NCBI GenBank assembly: GCA_963575745.1
Contig: CAUYUJ010002111.1
Coordinates: 1-64,000, forward strand
Reading direction: 5' to 3'
Length of the DNA stretch: 64,000 nt
DNA from: Prorocentrum cordatum
Lineage: Eukaryota > Sar > Dinophyceae > Prorocentrales > Prorocentraceae
Positions 11,879 to 24,110 of this stretch are shown here, piece by piece. The notes under the pieces are model-generated. The model searched no databases. It was given only the letters and a program-made list of their open reading frames with translations, and was not told the DNA's origin. The position numbers were made by a program, and so were the translations under genes. The number at the start of each line of letters is the position of its first letter. Positions within the stretch are counted from its first letter, which is position 1.

Positions 11879-12500
11879 CAACGACAGCGCCCCGCGCCCG
11901 CGGGAGAGAGGGGCTTGCGCGGCATCTGAACGGCTGCGCGTGGGACGACCTGCGCGCGGTGCCAGGACTCCTTCGGGGCGACCAGCGCGCGTCGCGGAGG
12001 CTCCGTGTTGCGTTCCGCACACCACCTCGTTCGCTCGTCGTCGCTCTGCCCAACGGCCAGCGCGTGGCCGGCTGTTGGCCAGCCAACTAGCTCTCTTTGC
12101 TCCGCGCAGCGGACGACCCGCGCGCGTCGCCAGGACCCCTGCGGGGCATGGGGCGCGCGTCGCGGGAACTCCGCGGTGCGCTCTGCCCAGAGCCGCGGTC
12201 ACCAGGACGCAAGAACACTGATGGGGGAGCATCTGAGAGCCCACCATCCCGAACCGGCCTCCCCCCTTTACATCCCTGCCTGCACTGCCCCGCGCCTCGT
12301 TCTTCCTGCGGCGCGCTGCCTCCTGTGAGAGCTGCTCGGAGTTTGCGCGCCCCCTTGCTTCGTCTCATCTCCCTCAAGGCACTCGCAGCTGCACATGAAT
12401 GGGTCCTTCGCCAGGCTAATGTTTGTGGGGGTGCGCGCCCCCCCCCCAAAAAAAACACGGAACATCCGCCGCGTTGTTTTCTCGGGGGGGAACGAAGACG
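11879..12500. other. GC-rich spacer block, unit 2
   Basis: Copy of the GC-rich block of unit 1 with the same internal ~165-bp duplication. No gene is recognised. Confidence 0.6.
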
Positions 12501-12509
12501 AACAAATCC

Positions 12510-12575
12510 ATACACACACATACACACACACACACGCACGCACGCACGCACGCACGCACGCACACGCACACACAC
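12510..12575. repeat. CA / CACG microsatellite, unit 2
   Basis: CA run followed by CACG tetramers (GCACGCACGCACG). The CACATT hexamers of unit 1 are absent. Confidence 0.93.
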
Positions 12576-12579
12576 AGGT

Positions 12580-13775
12580 CTACCCGGGCTGACAGGGCTT
12601 GACAAGGCTTAGCTAGGCTTTCCAAGCCTTAGCAGGGCCCACCAGGGCTCAGCCAAGCGCGGCAGGACGTAAGGGTTCGCAAATATCAACATGGCTCAGC
12701 AAAGCTTGTGAAGGCCGAACAAGTCTCAGCAAGGCTTAGCAAGGCTTAACCAGTTTTCGCATGCGGAACTTGTATTAGCAAGGCCTAGCAGGGATTAGCA
12801 GAGCTTGCCGGGCCTCAGCAGGGCTTACCAAGAGCCTAGTAGGACAGAGCGGAGCTTGCCTGGGCTGAGGAGGGAGCACCAGGAGTTAGCAGTGGCTCGC
12901 AGAGCCTGCCAGGGCTTGGCAGTGGCTAGCAGCGCTCAGCAGGGCGCACAAGGATTAAGCAAGGCTTTGCAGAGCTTGCCAGGGCTTAGCGATGCCTACC
13001 AGGCTCAGTAGGGCTTCGCAATGCTTACCAAGGCCTGAGCAGGGCTTACGAAGGCTTAGCAAGGCTTACTAGGCGCTTACAGGGCCTGGCAGGGCTTGAG
13101 GCCTCGCAAGGAACAGCAGGGCTTAGCAAAGCTTGCCAAGGCTGCGCAACGCTCAGCAAGGCTGAGCATGGCGTAGCATAGCTTAGGAAGACTTGCCAAA
13201 CTTAGCTAGCATAGCAGAGCTTACCAGGGCTCAGCAGGGCGTGCCAGCACTTGGCACTGCTTTACAGAGCTTGCCGGGGCTTCACAGTAGCTAGCAGCTG
13301 CCTTATCAAGGTTTGGCCAGGCTTCGCAGAGCAAAGCTTGCCAAGAATGAGCAAGGCTCGGCAAGGCTTCCCAGGGCTTAGCCAAGATTGCCCAGGCTGA
13401 GCAAGACTGAGCAAGGGTGAGCACGGCTTAGCGGTGCTGACCAGGTATCTGCAGGGCTTCGCAAGGCTTGCCAAGGCTTCGCATGACTTAGCAGAGCTCA
13501 CCAGGGTGGAGCAGAGTGTGGCAAGGTTCATTCAGAATTCGGGGCTTACTCGGCACTACCGCGGCTTAGCAAGGATTCGCTCAGCCTAGCGGGGCCAAGC
13601 AAAGCTTGCCAGGGCTCCGAAAGGTATACAAGAACTTAACAGGGCCTTGCAGTGCTTGCCAGGGCTTAGCTGTGCCTAGCAGTGCTCAGCAGGGCGTACC
13701 AGGACTTAGCAGGGCTTTGCAGAACTTGCCAGGGCTTGGCAATGCTCAGCAGGCTCAGCAGGGCTTAGCATAGCT
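12580..13775. repeat. 10-bp AGGCTTAGC minisatellite, unit 2
   Basis: About 1.2 kb of the same decamer family as in unit 1. It runs directly into the next module, with no CTC triplet expansion between them. Confidence 0.92.
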
Positions 13776-13794
13776 CTTCCCTCCGCCTCCACAG

Positions 13795-14225
13795 CAGCCC
13801 AACTTAATCCAGTGGAGTCGATCGGAGGCCAATGGGGTCTGGGGGGGAGTCCAATGGAGTGGTATGTTGCTCTATGGTGTCCAATGGAATTCAATGAAGC
13901 CCATTGACTCCAATGGAATCGACTGGGTGTTCCATTCAGTCGAAAGAAATCGTACGAGTGTGCTAACTAGTCCTGTTGAATTCCATGAAATCCCCTGGAG
14001 TCAAATGGATTCCAATCGTCCGCAAGAGTCCTGTGGATTTCGATGGATTCCAATGCACTCCAATGGAGCCCATTGGAGCCCCACTCGGTTCAACGGGGTT
14101 CAACGGAGTCCTCTGGAGTCTGCGAGAGGGCCCATGGAATCGAATGGAGTCAAATGGACGACAGTGGATCCACTGGAGTCCACTGGAATCTTGTGGAGTC
14201 CGTTCGATCAGTCTGGCTATATCCA
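13795..14225. repeat. 10-bp AATGGAGTC minisatellite, unit 2
   Basis: Decamer array as in unit 1, with an extra segment near 13,940-13,970 (GAAAGAAATCGTACGAGTGT) that is shared only with unit 4. Confidence 0.9.
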
Positions 14226-15316
14226 TTTGTAGTCAACTTTGGTGTGTGTTGACTGAGTTGGGCCATGTGTTTCCCCCTGGAGACCGTATTGAAGCTTCTA
14301 GGCGCCATCTGGAAGTCATGTGGGAGCCTCTGGTGTCCTCTTGCTCTCCCTTGGGACATCTGGGTAGGTCCGCTCCTTTCCAGGGTCCAGTCCGGGTTCT
14401 GGATGCCCTCCCTCCTCCGGAACTGCATTCAGCTCGCTATGAATTCCAATGTGAGCTGTGAGGGCGCCTCGCTGTTATTGTGTTACAGCGCGCTGGGCTC
14501 TTCTTTCCCTTTGGTTCTCAGAAGCTGTCTGGAAGCTGTATTCGGGGGCGGGTTCGCCTGTCATGGGGACCTGGAACCGTTTGGGGCTCTGGCTGGGCTT
14601 CCTGGGAATTTCTGAGGCCTCACCACATCGGCGCGTCTCTTGGGACCCTCCGGGGGCTCTCTTGAAACGTCTGGGCACTCTTGTGTGCTGTCGTCAGGCT
14701 CTCTGGATACGTCTCAGGCCTCTCGGGGTACCCCTGTCTTGGGGGCAAAGTTTGGGCCCCTTTTTTGTCCCGTGACAGCGGGAAAACGAAACGGTGCCTT
14801 CGAAGCATTCTACATATCAGCATCAGCCATGTCACAAATCTACGCGTCGACCTGGATCTGTGAACAAGACTGATGCATGCAACCGTCTTAACTGTCAACG
14901 GCGCACTAAACTGCATCATTAGAGTTTCCAGCCCCGCCCCAAAAAGTGCACTGTGCGCCTCGAACGGCGCATCGGGGGCACGAAGGCCGAATTCTTTAGC
15001 AGAAGATCTAGCTCGAATTCTGCGCGCCACGAACCATGCCCTGGCGCAGCAAACTAATTCTGGCTCAACACCGAAACCGATGTGAGCCGACAGCACCCGG
15101 CTGACCCGCACGCGCACGGCCAGAGGCACTTATAGCTGAGCACTGCCGTGGCGAATCGTATCTCACGGGGCGAGGGTGGCCCCAAGCGGAGCCGCAGGGC
15201 CGACCGGACGGGGCGGGGCGTGCTCCAGTTTGAACTGCACAGAGCCGAGGAGGAGGGAAGCGGCGGAGGACGAGCCTGGGGAGCTCGGGGAGATCCAGGG
15301 ATGGAGTCCAGCCAGC
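14226..15316. other. Conserved spacer 3' of GH7 copy B
   Basis: Counterpart of the 5661-6779 spacer, lying immediately downstream of the copy B stop codon. No independent gene is seen. Confidence 0.55.
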
Positions 15317-17293
15317 TCACTCGGAAGATGCCATCAGGTTTGCTTCCTCGCTGCGCAGCTGCGCGGAAGACCGGGCCCGGCGCGCTCGCGCCCACGCCGC
15401 CGCCGCGGCCGCCAGCAGCAGCGCGGGCGCCGCGGCCCGCAGCGCCACGGCCAGCGGGGCCGCCCAACGCGCCGCGGGGACTCCTTCGCCGGCCCGCTGC
15501 GCGGGCGCCTCGCGCAGAGAGCTCCTCTGCACGAGGCCGATCGTGCCAGAGCACAGGTAGGCGCCCGCGGGCGGAAGGCACTGGCTGTACGAGGGGCCCC
15601 CCTGCGCTGTGCAGGTGCAGCCGGCCTGGCAGCACGACGCGCCAGCCCAGCCGTCGCCCCCGCACTGCTGGAACACGTCCGCGCAGCCCGCGGCGGAGGC
15701 GCCCGCGCCCGCCGCCGCCGCCGGCTGGGCGGCCTGCGGCTGCTGCGGCAGCGACGGCTGCGGCTGCTGCGGCTGCTGCAGTGCCTGCTGCTGCTGCTGC
15801 TGCTGCTGCGGCAGGGCCGCGGCGCCCCCGCTCACCGCGGCGACGCCCGAAGCCGCGGCCTTGGGGAACCCCGTCGCCACGGCCTGGTCCGGCTTTGCGC
15901 CCTCGCCGGCAGTGTACGTGGACCCGATCTCCCCGTACATGATGTTGGAGTAGGTCACCGACGCGTCCGGGTACTTGGCGCGCACGTCCGCCGGCACGCC
16001 CGTGGTCTTGTCGCACGGGCCGCGCGCGACGCCCGGCGTGGAGTGGCCGCCCTCGCCCGCGTCCGAGTCGAGCCAAAGCATCTGGCACTGGTAGTCGTCC
16101 CACAGGGAGAGGACGAGCGTCATCCCGCGGCGCAGCGCCTCCCCCGTCTGCTTCAGGGCGCCTTTCTTGCGGAAATCGTCGGGGTCGCCGAACTTATCCT
16201 TCTGTGCGGAGCAGTACGCGTCGGTGATGGAGTCCCCGCCGTCAGAGCCGAGGATGCCGGCGTTCGAGTTCTTGATCACCTTGCCGCCCTGCACGTAGAG
16301 GCGCCTTATCTCCACGAGGTCGCCGTCGTCGGTGCCGTCGTCTGTCACGAACTGGGTCACCACGGTCATGGGCTGCGTGGTGTCCACCGTGAAATCGTCT
16401 CCCGGTCCGAAGAATTGCTTGTGGCCCATGCGGTACGAGTTGAAGTCGCAGCCATCCTTGTCGCAGACGCCATCGTAGCGCTCGTTCTTGGCGTTGTCGC
16501 CGCACTCCTTGCCCTTGCACAGATAGGTGCCATCGATGGTGCACGGGTGCATCGTGAAGGCCGTGGCCATGGAGTTCGCCTCCCAGATGTCAACTTCCGC
16601 GCAGCACAGCCCGTACTTGCCGAGAGCTGCGCTCGTGTTCCACTCGAGGGTGTTGCTCTTGCCCTCCATGAACTTCACGTCATGGGGGCACTGGGCGTCA
16701 CAGTAGCCTGTCCCGTACTTGGCGCCAGCCTTGTTGCCCGCGTGCTTCATCCCCCCATCCTCGTCCATCTCGCTGAAGTACAACGCGCCGTTCAGTCCGC
16801 AGGGAAGTGTGGAGACATCCACGTCGAAGGTGAACTCCCTGTTCAGGAGCTTGAACAGCTTGTACTTGTCTGGCTTCTCCAGGACGTACAGGCGGGACCC
16901 CACGTTCGGGCCGCGCACGAAGCCTAGCTCGACGCCTCCCGGGATCGCCGCGACGCCGTAGGTGCTGTCGTAGTCGTCCAGCGTGACGCCCTCCAGCGCG
17001 CAGTTCTCGGCGCAGGACTCCGGGTCGGGGCACATGGTGGAGTCCCACACGCCGTCGGTGAAGCAGTTGCCCGAGCTGTAGCACTGGGCGGCGGGGCCCG
17101 TGCCCTGGCAGGTCTGGCCGTGCACCCAGCGCCAGTTGGCGTCCAGAGTCAGGGCCCTCTGCTGCGCCTCGCAGCCCCCCTGCAGGGTGCACTCCGCGAT
17201 CACAATGGGCGGCCCCTGCTCCTCCTTGGTCATGCCGGCCATCTGCGCCACGGCGACGGCCGGAAGGCACAGCACCGCCCACGCGAACTGCAT
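15317..17293 (-). CDS. Secreted GH7 cellulase (cellobiohydrolase type) with CBM1, copy B, intact
   Basis: Predicted 658-aa extracellular beta-1,4-glucan hydrolase. Residues 1-16 look like a signal peptide, with likely cleavage after VAVA before QMAG. The GH7 catalytic domain spans about 17-460 and has the family's N-terminal DANWRWVH (51-58). The catalytic segment [12 protein letters not shown] places E233 (nucleophile), D235 and E238 (acid/base) as in fungal Cel7 EMDIWEAN. The GEIGST motif (454-459) closes the domain. A Gln/Ala/Pro linker (about 478-536, eight consecutive Gln at 496-503) leads to a CBM1 (537-572: QCGG, W549, Y569, SQC). A tail of about 86 residues follows, with an Ala/Leu-rich stretch (611-634) and then Arg-rich sequence, which is not usual for GH7-CBM1 proteins. 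The ATG at 17293 is chosen because it starts the signal peptide; the open frame continues upstream only through untranslated sequence that includes the spliced-leader relic. There are no introns. GH7 is known in fungi, oomycetes, dinoflagellates and some animals. The role here is inferred to be thecal cellulose turnover or external digestion. Confidence 0.95.
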   Translation of the reverse strand: MQFAWAVLCLPAVAVAQMAGMTKEEQGPPIVIAECTLQGGCEAQQRALTLDANWRWVHGQTCQGTGPAAQCYSSGNCFTDGVWDSTMCPDPESCAENCALEGVTLDDYDSTYGVAAIPGGVELGFVRGPNVGSRLYVLEKPDKYKLFKLLNREFTFDVDVSTLPCGLNGALYFSEMDEDGGMKHAGNKAGAKYGTGYCDAQCPHDVKFMEGKSNTLEWNTSAALGKYGLCCAEVDIWEANSMATAFTMHPCTIDGTYLCKGKECGDNAKNERYDGVCDKDGCDFNSYRMGHKQFFGPGDDFTVDTTQPMTVVTQFVTDDGTDDGDLVEIRRLYVQGGKVIKNSNAGILGSDGGDSITDAYCSAQKDKFGDPDDFRKKGALKQTGEALRRGMTLVLSLWDDYQCQMLWLDSDAGEGGHSTPGVARGPCDKTTGVPADVRAKYPDASVTYSNIMYGEIGSTYTAGEGAKPDQAVATGFPKAAASGVAAVSGGAAALPQQQQQQQQALQQPQQPQPSLPQQPQAAQPAAAAGAGASAAGCADVFQQCGGDGWAGASCCQAGCTCTAQGGPSYSQCLPPAGAYLCSGTIGLVQRSSLREAPAQRAGEGVPAARWAAPLAVALRAAAPALLLAAAAAAWARARRARSSAQLRSEEANLMASSE

Positions 17294-17385
17294 GTTCTCT
17301 CTCCTTCGGCCGCCGATGCCGCTGCTGCGGAAGCGTCCGAGAGGGGGGGCGGGTGCTGAAACGGCTGCTTCTGGTGCCAAAAAAG

Positions 17386-17422
17386 TGTGAGCCAAAATGG
17401 CTTGAGCCAACATGGTTACGGA
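17386..17422 (-). other. Double spliced-leader relic upstream of copy B
   Basis: On the minus strand a near-complete leader (17422 to 17401, TCCGTAACCATGTTGG then CTCAAG) is followed directly by a second leader lacking its first bases (17400 to 17386, CCATTTTGG then CTCACA). The second starts exactly after the internal CCGTAG of the leader. This is the pattern expected if that AG of an older relic was reused as a trans-splice acceptor, followed by another round of reverse transcription. Confidence 0.88.
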
Positions 17423-17895
17423 GGTCATCTTGGGGGCCGTCTTGGTACCTTCCAACAGACTCCCAAGACCACAGCAGAAATCCACAACAAAACAATACTA
17501 CAAAATCTTCTAACCCCCTTGCCGGGGTTGACCAGGCGTGTGGGACTTTTGACTTCGGGCGCCACACACGTAACATCTGAATGTAGAATGTATATCTATA
17601 TACACATACATATCCGCCACCGTGCCCATGTCACGAAGCAAAGCGGAGTGCCCCAAGGCTCGCAGCTGTTCTGCTGCAGCCGAGATTCTGCATCCTGAAG
17701 GGCCCAGATACCCGGTTTCCCAGGCGCTCTCGGGCGGGGCCTGGCTCTACTGAAGTGTTTCGCGTGGGCCTCGGTGTCCCCGTCGAGAATGGAGGACACT
17801 AGCCTCGAGGACAGGCTATTGTAGAGTTATGCGTTCTGTTGGACCCTTTCTTCACTCTTCTTTGCTTTCTTCTCTTTGTCTTGTGTTCGTGCGTG
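17423..17895. other. Conserved array spacer upstream of GH7 copy B, unit 3
   Basis: Same spacer as in the other units, without the long alternating TA run. No gene is seen. Confidence 0.6.
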
Positions 17896-18929
<1,034 letters not shown>

Positions 18930-18989
18930 TTGGGTATTTTAGGGGTACGTTCCTCTTCCCCCCCGGCCCCCCTCCCTGCCGCTGCCTTC

Positions 18990-21318
18990 CGCGTGTCCAC
19001 CATTTCAGCGCACCCGGTACAGCGCCTCGTGGCCCCACAGGCAGCTCCACCGAAAGCCCAAACAGCTGTGACCCCATGCGTCCCCGCCACCAATGCCGGC
19101 ACACCCCTGACACGTTTCGTGGCCCCACAGGCAGATCCACCGAAAGCCCCAACGGCTGTGACCACATGCGTCCCCGCCAACAATGCCGGCACGCCCCTCA
19201 CACGTTTCGTGGCCCCACAGGGAGCTCCACCGAAGGTCCCAACGGCTGTGATCCGATGCGTCCCCGCCACCTATTTCGGCACACTCCTCACACGCTTCGT
19301 GGCCCCACAAGTAGCTCCACCGAAGGCCCCAGTGGCTGTGACCACATGCGCCCCAGCCGCTCATTTCGGCACACCCCTCGTGGCCTTACACGGAACTCCA
19401 CCGAGTGCCACAACGGCTGTGACCACATGCGCCTCCCACCTATGTCGGCACACACCTCACACGCTTCGTGGCCCCATACGGTGCTCCACCGAAGGCCCCA
19501 GCTGGCCACAGCGTCCCCGCGACCCATTTCGGCACACCCCTCACACGCTTCGTGGCCGCACAGGGAGCTCCAACGGAAACCCCAACGGCTGTGACCACAT
19601 GCGTCCCCGCCACCCATTTCGGCACACCCCTCTCACGCTTCGTGGCCCCACACGGTGCTCCACCGAAGGCCCTAGCGGGGGTGGCCACATGCGTCCCCGT
19701 TACCTATTTCGGCACACCCGTCACACGCTTCGTGGCCCCACAAGGAGCTCCAACGAAAACCCCAACGGCTGTGACCACATGCGTCCCCGTCACCCATTTC
19801 GGCACACCCCTCACACGCTTCGTGGCCCCACAGGCAGCTCCACCGAAGGCCCCAACGGCTGTGGCCACATGCGCCCATGCCACCACTTTCTGCGCACCTC
19901 TCGCACGTATCGTGGCCCCACGGGGAACTCCACCGAAGGCCCCAATGGCACCACGGGGGCCTTCACCGAAGAGGATACGCACCACCGCGGTACGCAAAAC
20001 TGCATACGGTTGACTCCTTCGCCTGCACATTGCCCATCCTGTGGTGTTCGGTCCTCGTTTAAAAGAGCCAGCGCCCCGCGTTTCCCCTCTCCTTTTCTCA
20101 TTTCTTTTTGTTCCTCCCTCCTCCCATCCCTGCATTTGCATTGCGCACGTCAACCATCTGGCACACCCCTCACACGCTTCGTGGCACCGGATCCCCCAGT
20201 GGAGCCGCCCGCATGCGTCCCAGACACCCATTTCGGCAAACCCCTTACACATTTCGCGGCCCCACTGGGAACCCCTTCCGAAAGTTTCACACGCGCCGCC
20301 CGCATGCAGCCCAGCCGCCCACGTCGGCACACCCCTCACATGCTTCGTGGCCCCCCTTTTCCAGGTCCACCGAAGGCCCCAATGGCGCCGCCCGCATGAA
20401 ACCCAACCGTTAATTTCGGCACACCCCTCACACGCTTCGTGGCCCCATCTTTTTACATATAAAAAACAAAGGCCCCACAGGCGCCGCCCGCATGCGTCCC
20501 AGGCGCCCATGCCGGCACACCCCTCACATGTTTCGCGGCCCCCTGGAGATGTCCACCGGGGGCCACAACTGGCGCCGCCCGCATGCGTCCCAGCCGCTCA
20601 TATCGGCACACTAGTCAAACGTCCCGAAACCCCATAGGGAGGTCCACCGAGGGTCCCAGTGGCGCCGCCCGCATGCGTCCCAGCCGCCCATGTTGGCACA
20701 CCTTTCCTGTGTGTGTGTGTGTCGCGGCCCCATCAGAAGATCGCTCCACCGAAGGGCCCCAATGGCGCCGCTCACATGCGCCCCAACCGCCCATGTCGGC
20801 ACACACACTTCACACGCTTCGCTTCCCCATAAAAAAGGGGGAAATAAAAACAAAGAAAAACAAACGGCACCCTCCGCACGCGTCCCAGGCATTCAAGTCC
20901 GCACACTCATCACACGCATCGCGGCCCCATTTTCCGGGTCCACCGAAGCCCCCAATGGCGCCGCCCGCGTGCGCCCCAGCCGCTCATTCGGGCACAACCC
21001 GTAACACGCTTCGTGGCACCATCGGGATGTCAACTGAAAGTGTCAGTGGCGCCGCCCGCATGCGTCCCAACCGCTCATTTCGGCATACCCCTTACACGCT
21101 TCGTGGCCCCATAGGGAGATCCGCCGAAGGCCCCAGCGGGGGTGGCCACATGCGTGCCCGCCACCTATGTCGAGACACCCCCATCACATGTTTCGTGGCT
21201 CAGTAGGGAGCCCCACCGAAGGCCCCAGCGGGGGTGGTCACATGCGTGCCCGCCACGTATTTCGGGGCACCCATCCCACGTTTAGTGGCCCCATAGGGAG
21301 CTCCACCGAAGACCCCAG
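18990..21318. repeat. 90-bp minisatellite, unit 3
   Basis: About 26 copies. One copy near 20,700-20,722 has had its GTTT replaced by a short TGTG run, an insertion private to this unit. Confidence 0.92.
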
Positions 21319-21940
21319 CGACAGCGCCCCGCGCCCGCGGGAGAGAGGGGTTTGCGCGGCATCTGAACGGCTGCGCGTGGGACGACCTGCGCGCGGTGCC
21401 AGGACTGCTTCGGGGCGACCAGCGCGCGTCGCGGAGGCTCCGTGTTGCGTTCCGCACACCACCTCCTTCGCTCGTCGTCGCTCTGCCCAACGGCCAGCGC
21501 GTGGCCCGCTGTTGGCCAGCCAACTAATTTTCTTTGCTCCGCGCAGCGGACGACCCGCGCGCGTCGCCAGGACCCCTGCGGGGCATGGGGCGCGCGTCGC
21601 GGGAACTCCGCGGTGCGCTCTACCCAGAGCCGCGGTCACCAGGACGCAAGAACACAGAGGGGGAGCATCTGAGAGCCCACCATCCCGAACCGGCCCCCCC
21701 CCTTTACATCCCTGCCTGCACTGCCCCGCGCCTTGTTTTTCCTGCGGCGCGCTGCCTCCTGTGAGAGCTGCTCGGAGTTTGCGCGCCCCCTTGTTTCGTC
21801 TCATCTCCCTCGCGGCACTCGCAGCTGCATATGAATGGGTCCTTCGCCAGGCTAATTTTTGTGGGGGTGCGCGCCCCCCCCCCTCCCAAAAAAAACGGAA
21901 CATCCGCCGCGTTGTTTTCTCGGGGGGAACGAAGACGAAC
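21319..21940. other. GC-rich spacer block, unit 3
   Basis: Counterpart of 11879-12500. No gene is recognised. Confidence 0.6.
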
Positions 21941-21944
21941 AAAT

Positions 21945-21971
21945 CCATACACGCACATACACACACACACA

Positions 21972-22023
<52 letters not shown>

Positions 22024-22030
22024 CACACGT
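21945..22030. repeat. CA / CACG microsatellite, unit 3
   Basis: CA run enclosing CACG tetramers, as in units 2 and 4. Confidence 0.93.
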
Positions 22031-22031
22031 C

Positions 22032-23655
22032 TACCAGGGCTGACAGGGCTTGACAAGGCTTAGCTAGGCTTCCAAGCCTTAGCAGGGCCCACCAGGGCTC
22101 AGCCAAGCGCGGCAGGACGTAAGGGTTCGCAAATATTAACATGGCTCAGCAAAGATTGTGAAGGCCGAACAAGTCTCAGCAAGGCTTAGCAAGGCTTGAC
22201 CAGTTTTCGCATGCGGAACTTGTATTAGCAAGGCCTAGCAGGGATTAACAGAGCTTGCCGGGCCCCAGCTGGGCTTACCAAGAGCCTAGTAGGACAGAGC
22301 GGAGCTTGCATGGGCTGAGGAGGGAGCACCAGGAGTTAGCAGTGGCTCGCAGAGCCTGCCAGGGCTTGGCAGCGGCTAGCAGCGCTCAGCAGGGCGCGCG
22401 AGGATTAAGCAAGGCTTTGCAGAGCTTGCCAGGGCTCAGCGATGCCTACCAGGCTCAGTAGGGCTTAGCACTGCTTACCAAGGCCTGAGCAGGGCTTACA
22501 AAGGCTTAGCAAGGCTTACTAGGCGCTTACAGGGCCTGGCAGGGCTTGAGGCCTCGCAAGGAACAGCAGGGCTCAGCAAAGCTTGCCAAGGCTGCGCAAC
22601 GCTCAGCAAGGCTGAGCACGGCGTAGCATACATTAGCTAGGCTTGCCAAACTTAGCTTGCATAGCAGAGCTTACCGGGGCTCAGGAGGGCGTGCCAGCAC
22701 TTGGCACTGCTTTACAGAGCTTGCCAGGGCTTAGCAGTAGCTAGCAGCTGGCTTATCAAGGCGTGGCAAGGCCTCGCAGAGCAAAGCTTGTCAAGAACGA
22801 GCAGGGTCCAGCAAGGCTTCGCAGGGCTTAGCTAAGATTGCCCAGGCTGACCAAGATTGAGCAAGGGTGAGCACGGCTTAGCGGTGCTGACCAGGCCTTA
22901 GCAGGGCTTACCAAGGCTTATCATGACTTAGCAGAGCTCACCAGCGTGGAGCAGAGCGTGGCAAGGTTTATCCAGAATCCGGGGCTTACTCGGCACTACC
23001 GCGGCTTAGCAAGGATTCGCGGAGCCTAGCAGGGCCAAGCAAAGCTTGCCAGGGCTCAGAAGGGCAAACAAGAACTTAACAGGGCCTTGCAGTGCTTGCC
23101 AGGTCTTAGCAGTGCCTAGCAGTGTTCAGCAGGGCGTACCAGGACTTAGCAGGGCTTTGCAGACCTTGCCAGGGCTTGGCAGTAGCTAGCAGCTGGCTTA
23201 TCAAGGCGAAGCAAGGCTTCGCAGAGCAAAGCTTGTCAAGAATGAGCAGGGTCCAGCAAGGATTCGCAGGGCTTAGCTAAGATTGCCCAGGCTGACCAAG
23301 ACTGGGCAAGGGTGAGCACGGCTTAGCGGTGCTGACCAGTCCTTAGCAGGGCTTACCAAGGCTTATCATGACTTAGCAGAGCTCACCAGCGTGGAGCAGA
23401 GCGTGGCAAGGTTTATCCAGAATTCGGGGCTTACTCGGCACTACCGCGGCTTAGCAAGGACTCGCGGAGCCTAGCAGGGCCAAGCAAAGCTTGCCAGGGC
23501 TCAGAAGGGCAAACAAGAACTTAGCAGGGCCTTGCAGTGCTTGCCAGGTCTTAGCAGTGCCTAGCAGTGTTCAGCAGGGCGTACCAGGACTTAGCAGGGC
23601 TTTGCAGAACTTGCCAGGGCTTGGCAGTGCTCAGCAAGCTCAGCAGGGCTTAGCA
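22032..23655. repeat. 10-bp AGGCTTAGC minisatellite with 445-bp internal duplication, unit 3
   Basis: About 1.6 kb, longer than in the other units because a segment of about 445 bp is duplicated in tandem. CTAGCAGCTGGCTTATCAAG occurs at 22,741 and again 445 bp later, and the similarity continues to the end of the module. Confidence 0.9.
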
Positions 23656-23719
23656 AGGCTCCTCGTTCTCCTCCTCCTCTTCCTCCTTCTTCGCCTCCTC
23701 CTCCTCCTCCTCCGCCTCC
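23656..23719. repeat. CTC triplet tract, unit 3
   Basis: Short polypyrimidine CTC/TTC tract in the same place as in unit 1. Confidence 0.92.
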
Positions 23720-23725
23720 CCAGTA

Positions 23726-24110
23726 GTGCAACAGAATCCAATAGAGTCGATTTGGGGTCTGATGGGGAGTCCAATGGAGTGGTATGTTGCCCGATGGTGT
23801 CCAATGGAATCCAATGAAGCCCATTGCCGCCAATGGAGTCGATTGGGTGTTCTATTCAGTCCTATTGAATGCCACGAAGTCCCCTGGAGTCAAATGGAAT
23901 CCAACAGTCAGCAAGAATCCTGTGGATTTCGATGGATTCCAATGCACTCCAGTGGAGCCCATTGGAGCCCAATTCGATTCAACGGGGTCCAATGGAGTCC
24001 TCTGGAGTCTGCGGGAGGCCCGTGGAATCGAATGGAGTCAAATGGAAGACAATGGACTCCACTGGAGTCCACTGGAATCTTGTAGAGTTCGTTCGTTCAG
24101 TCTGGCTATA
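23726..24110. repeat. 10-bp AATGGAGTC minisatellite, unit 3
   Basis: Same decamer family. The sequence is closest to unit 1 (shared ATTGCCGCCAATGGAGTCGA), which groups units 1 and 3. Confidence 0.9.

Noticed and set aside
15176-16927. 583-codon plus-strand frame opposite GH7 copy B (also opposite copy D)
   Set aside because: Antisense shadow of the GC-rich GH7 gene. The minus strand encodes a full GH7-CBM1 with catalytic residues, and the shadow resembles nothing.
16698-17576. 292-codon minus-strand frame overlapping the 5' half of GH7 copy B
   Set aside because: It is the same strand in another frame, with Arg/Gly/Pro composition typical of out-of-frame GC-rich DNA.
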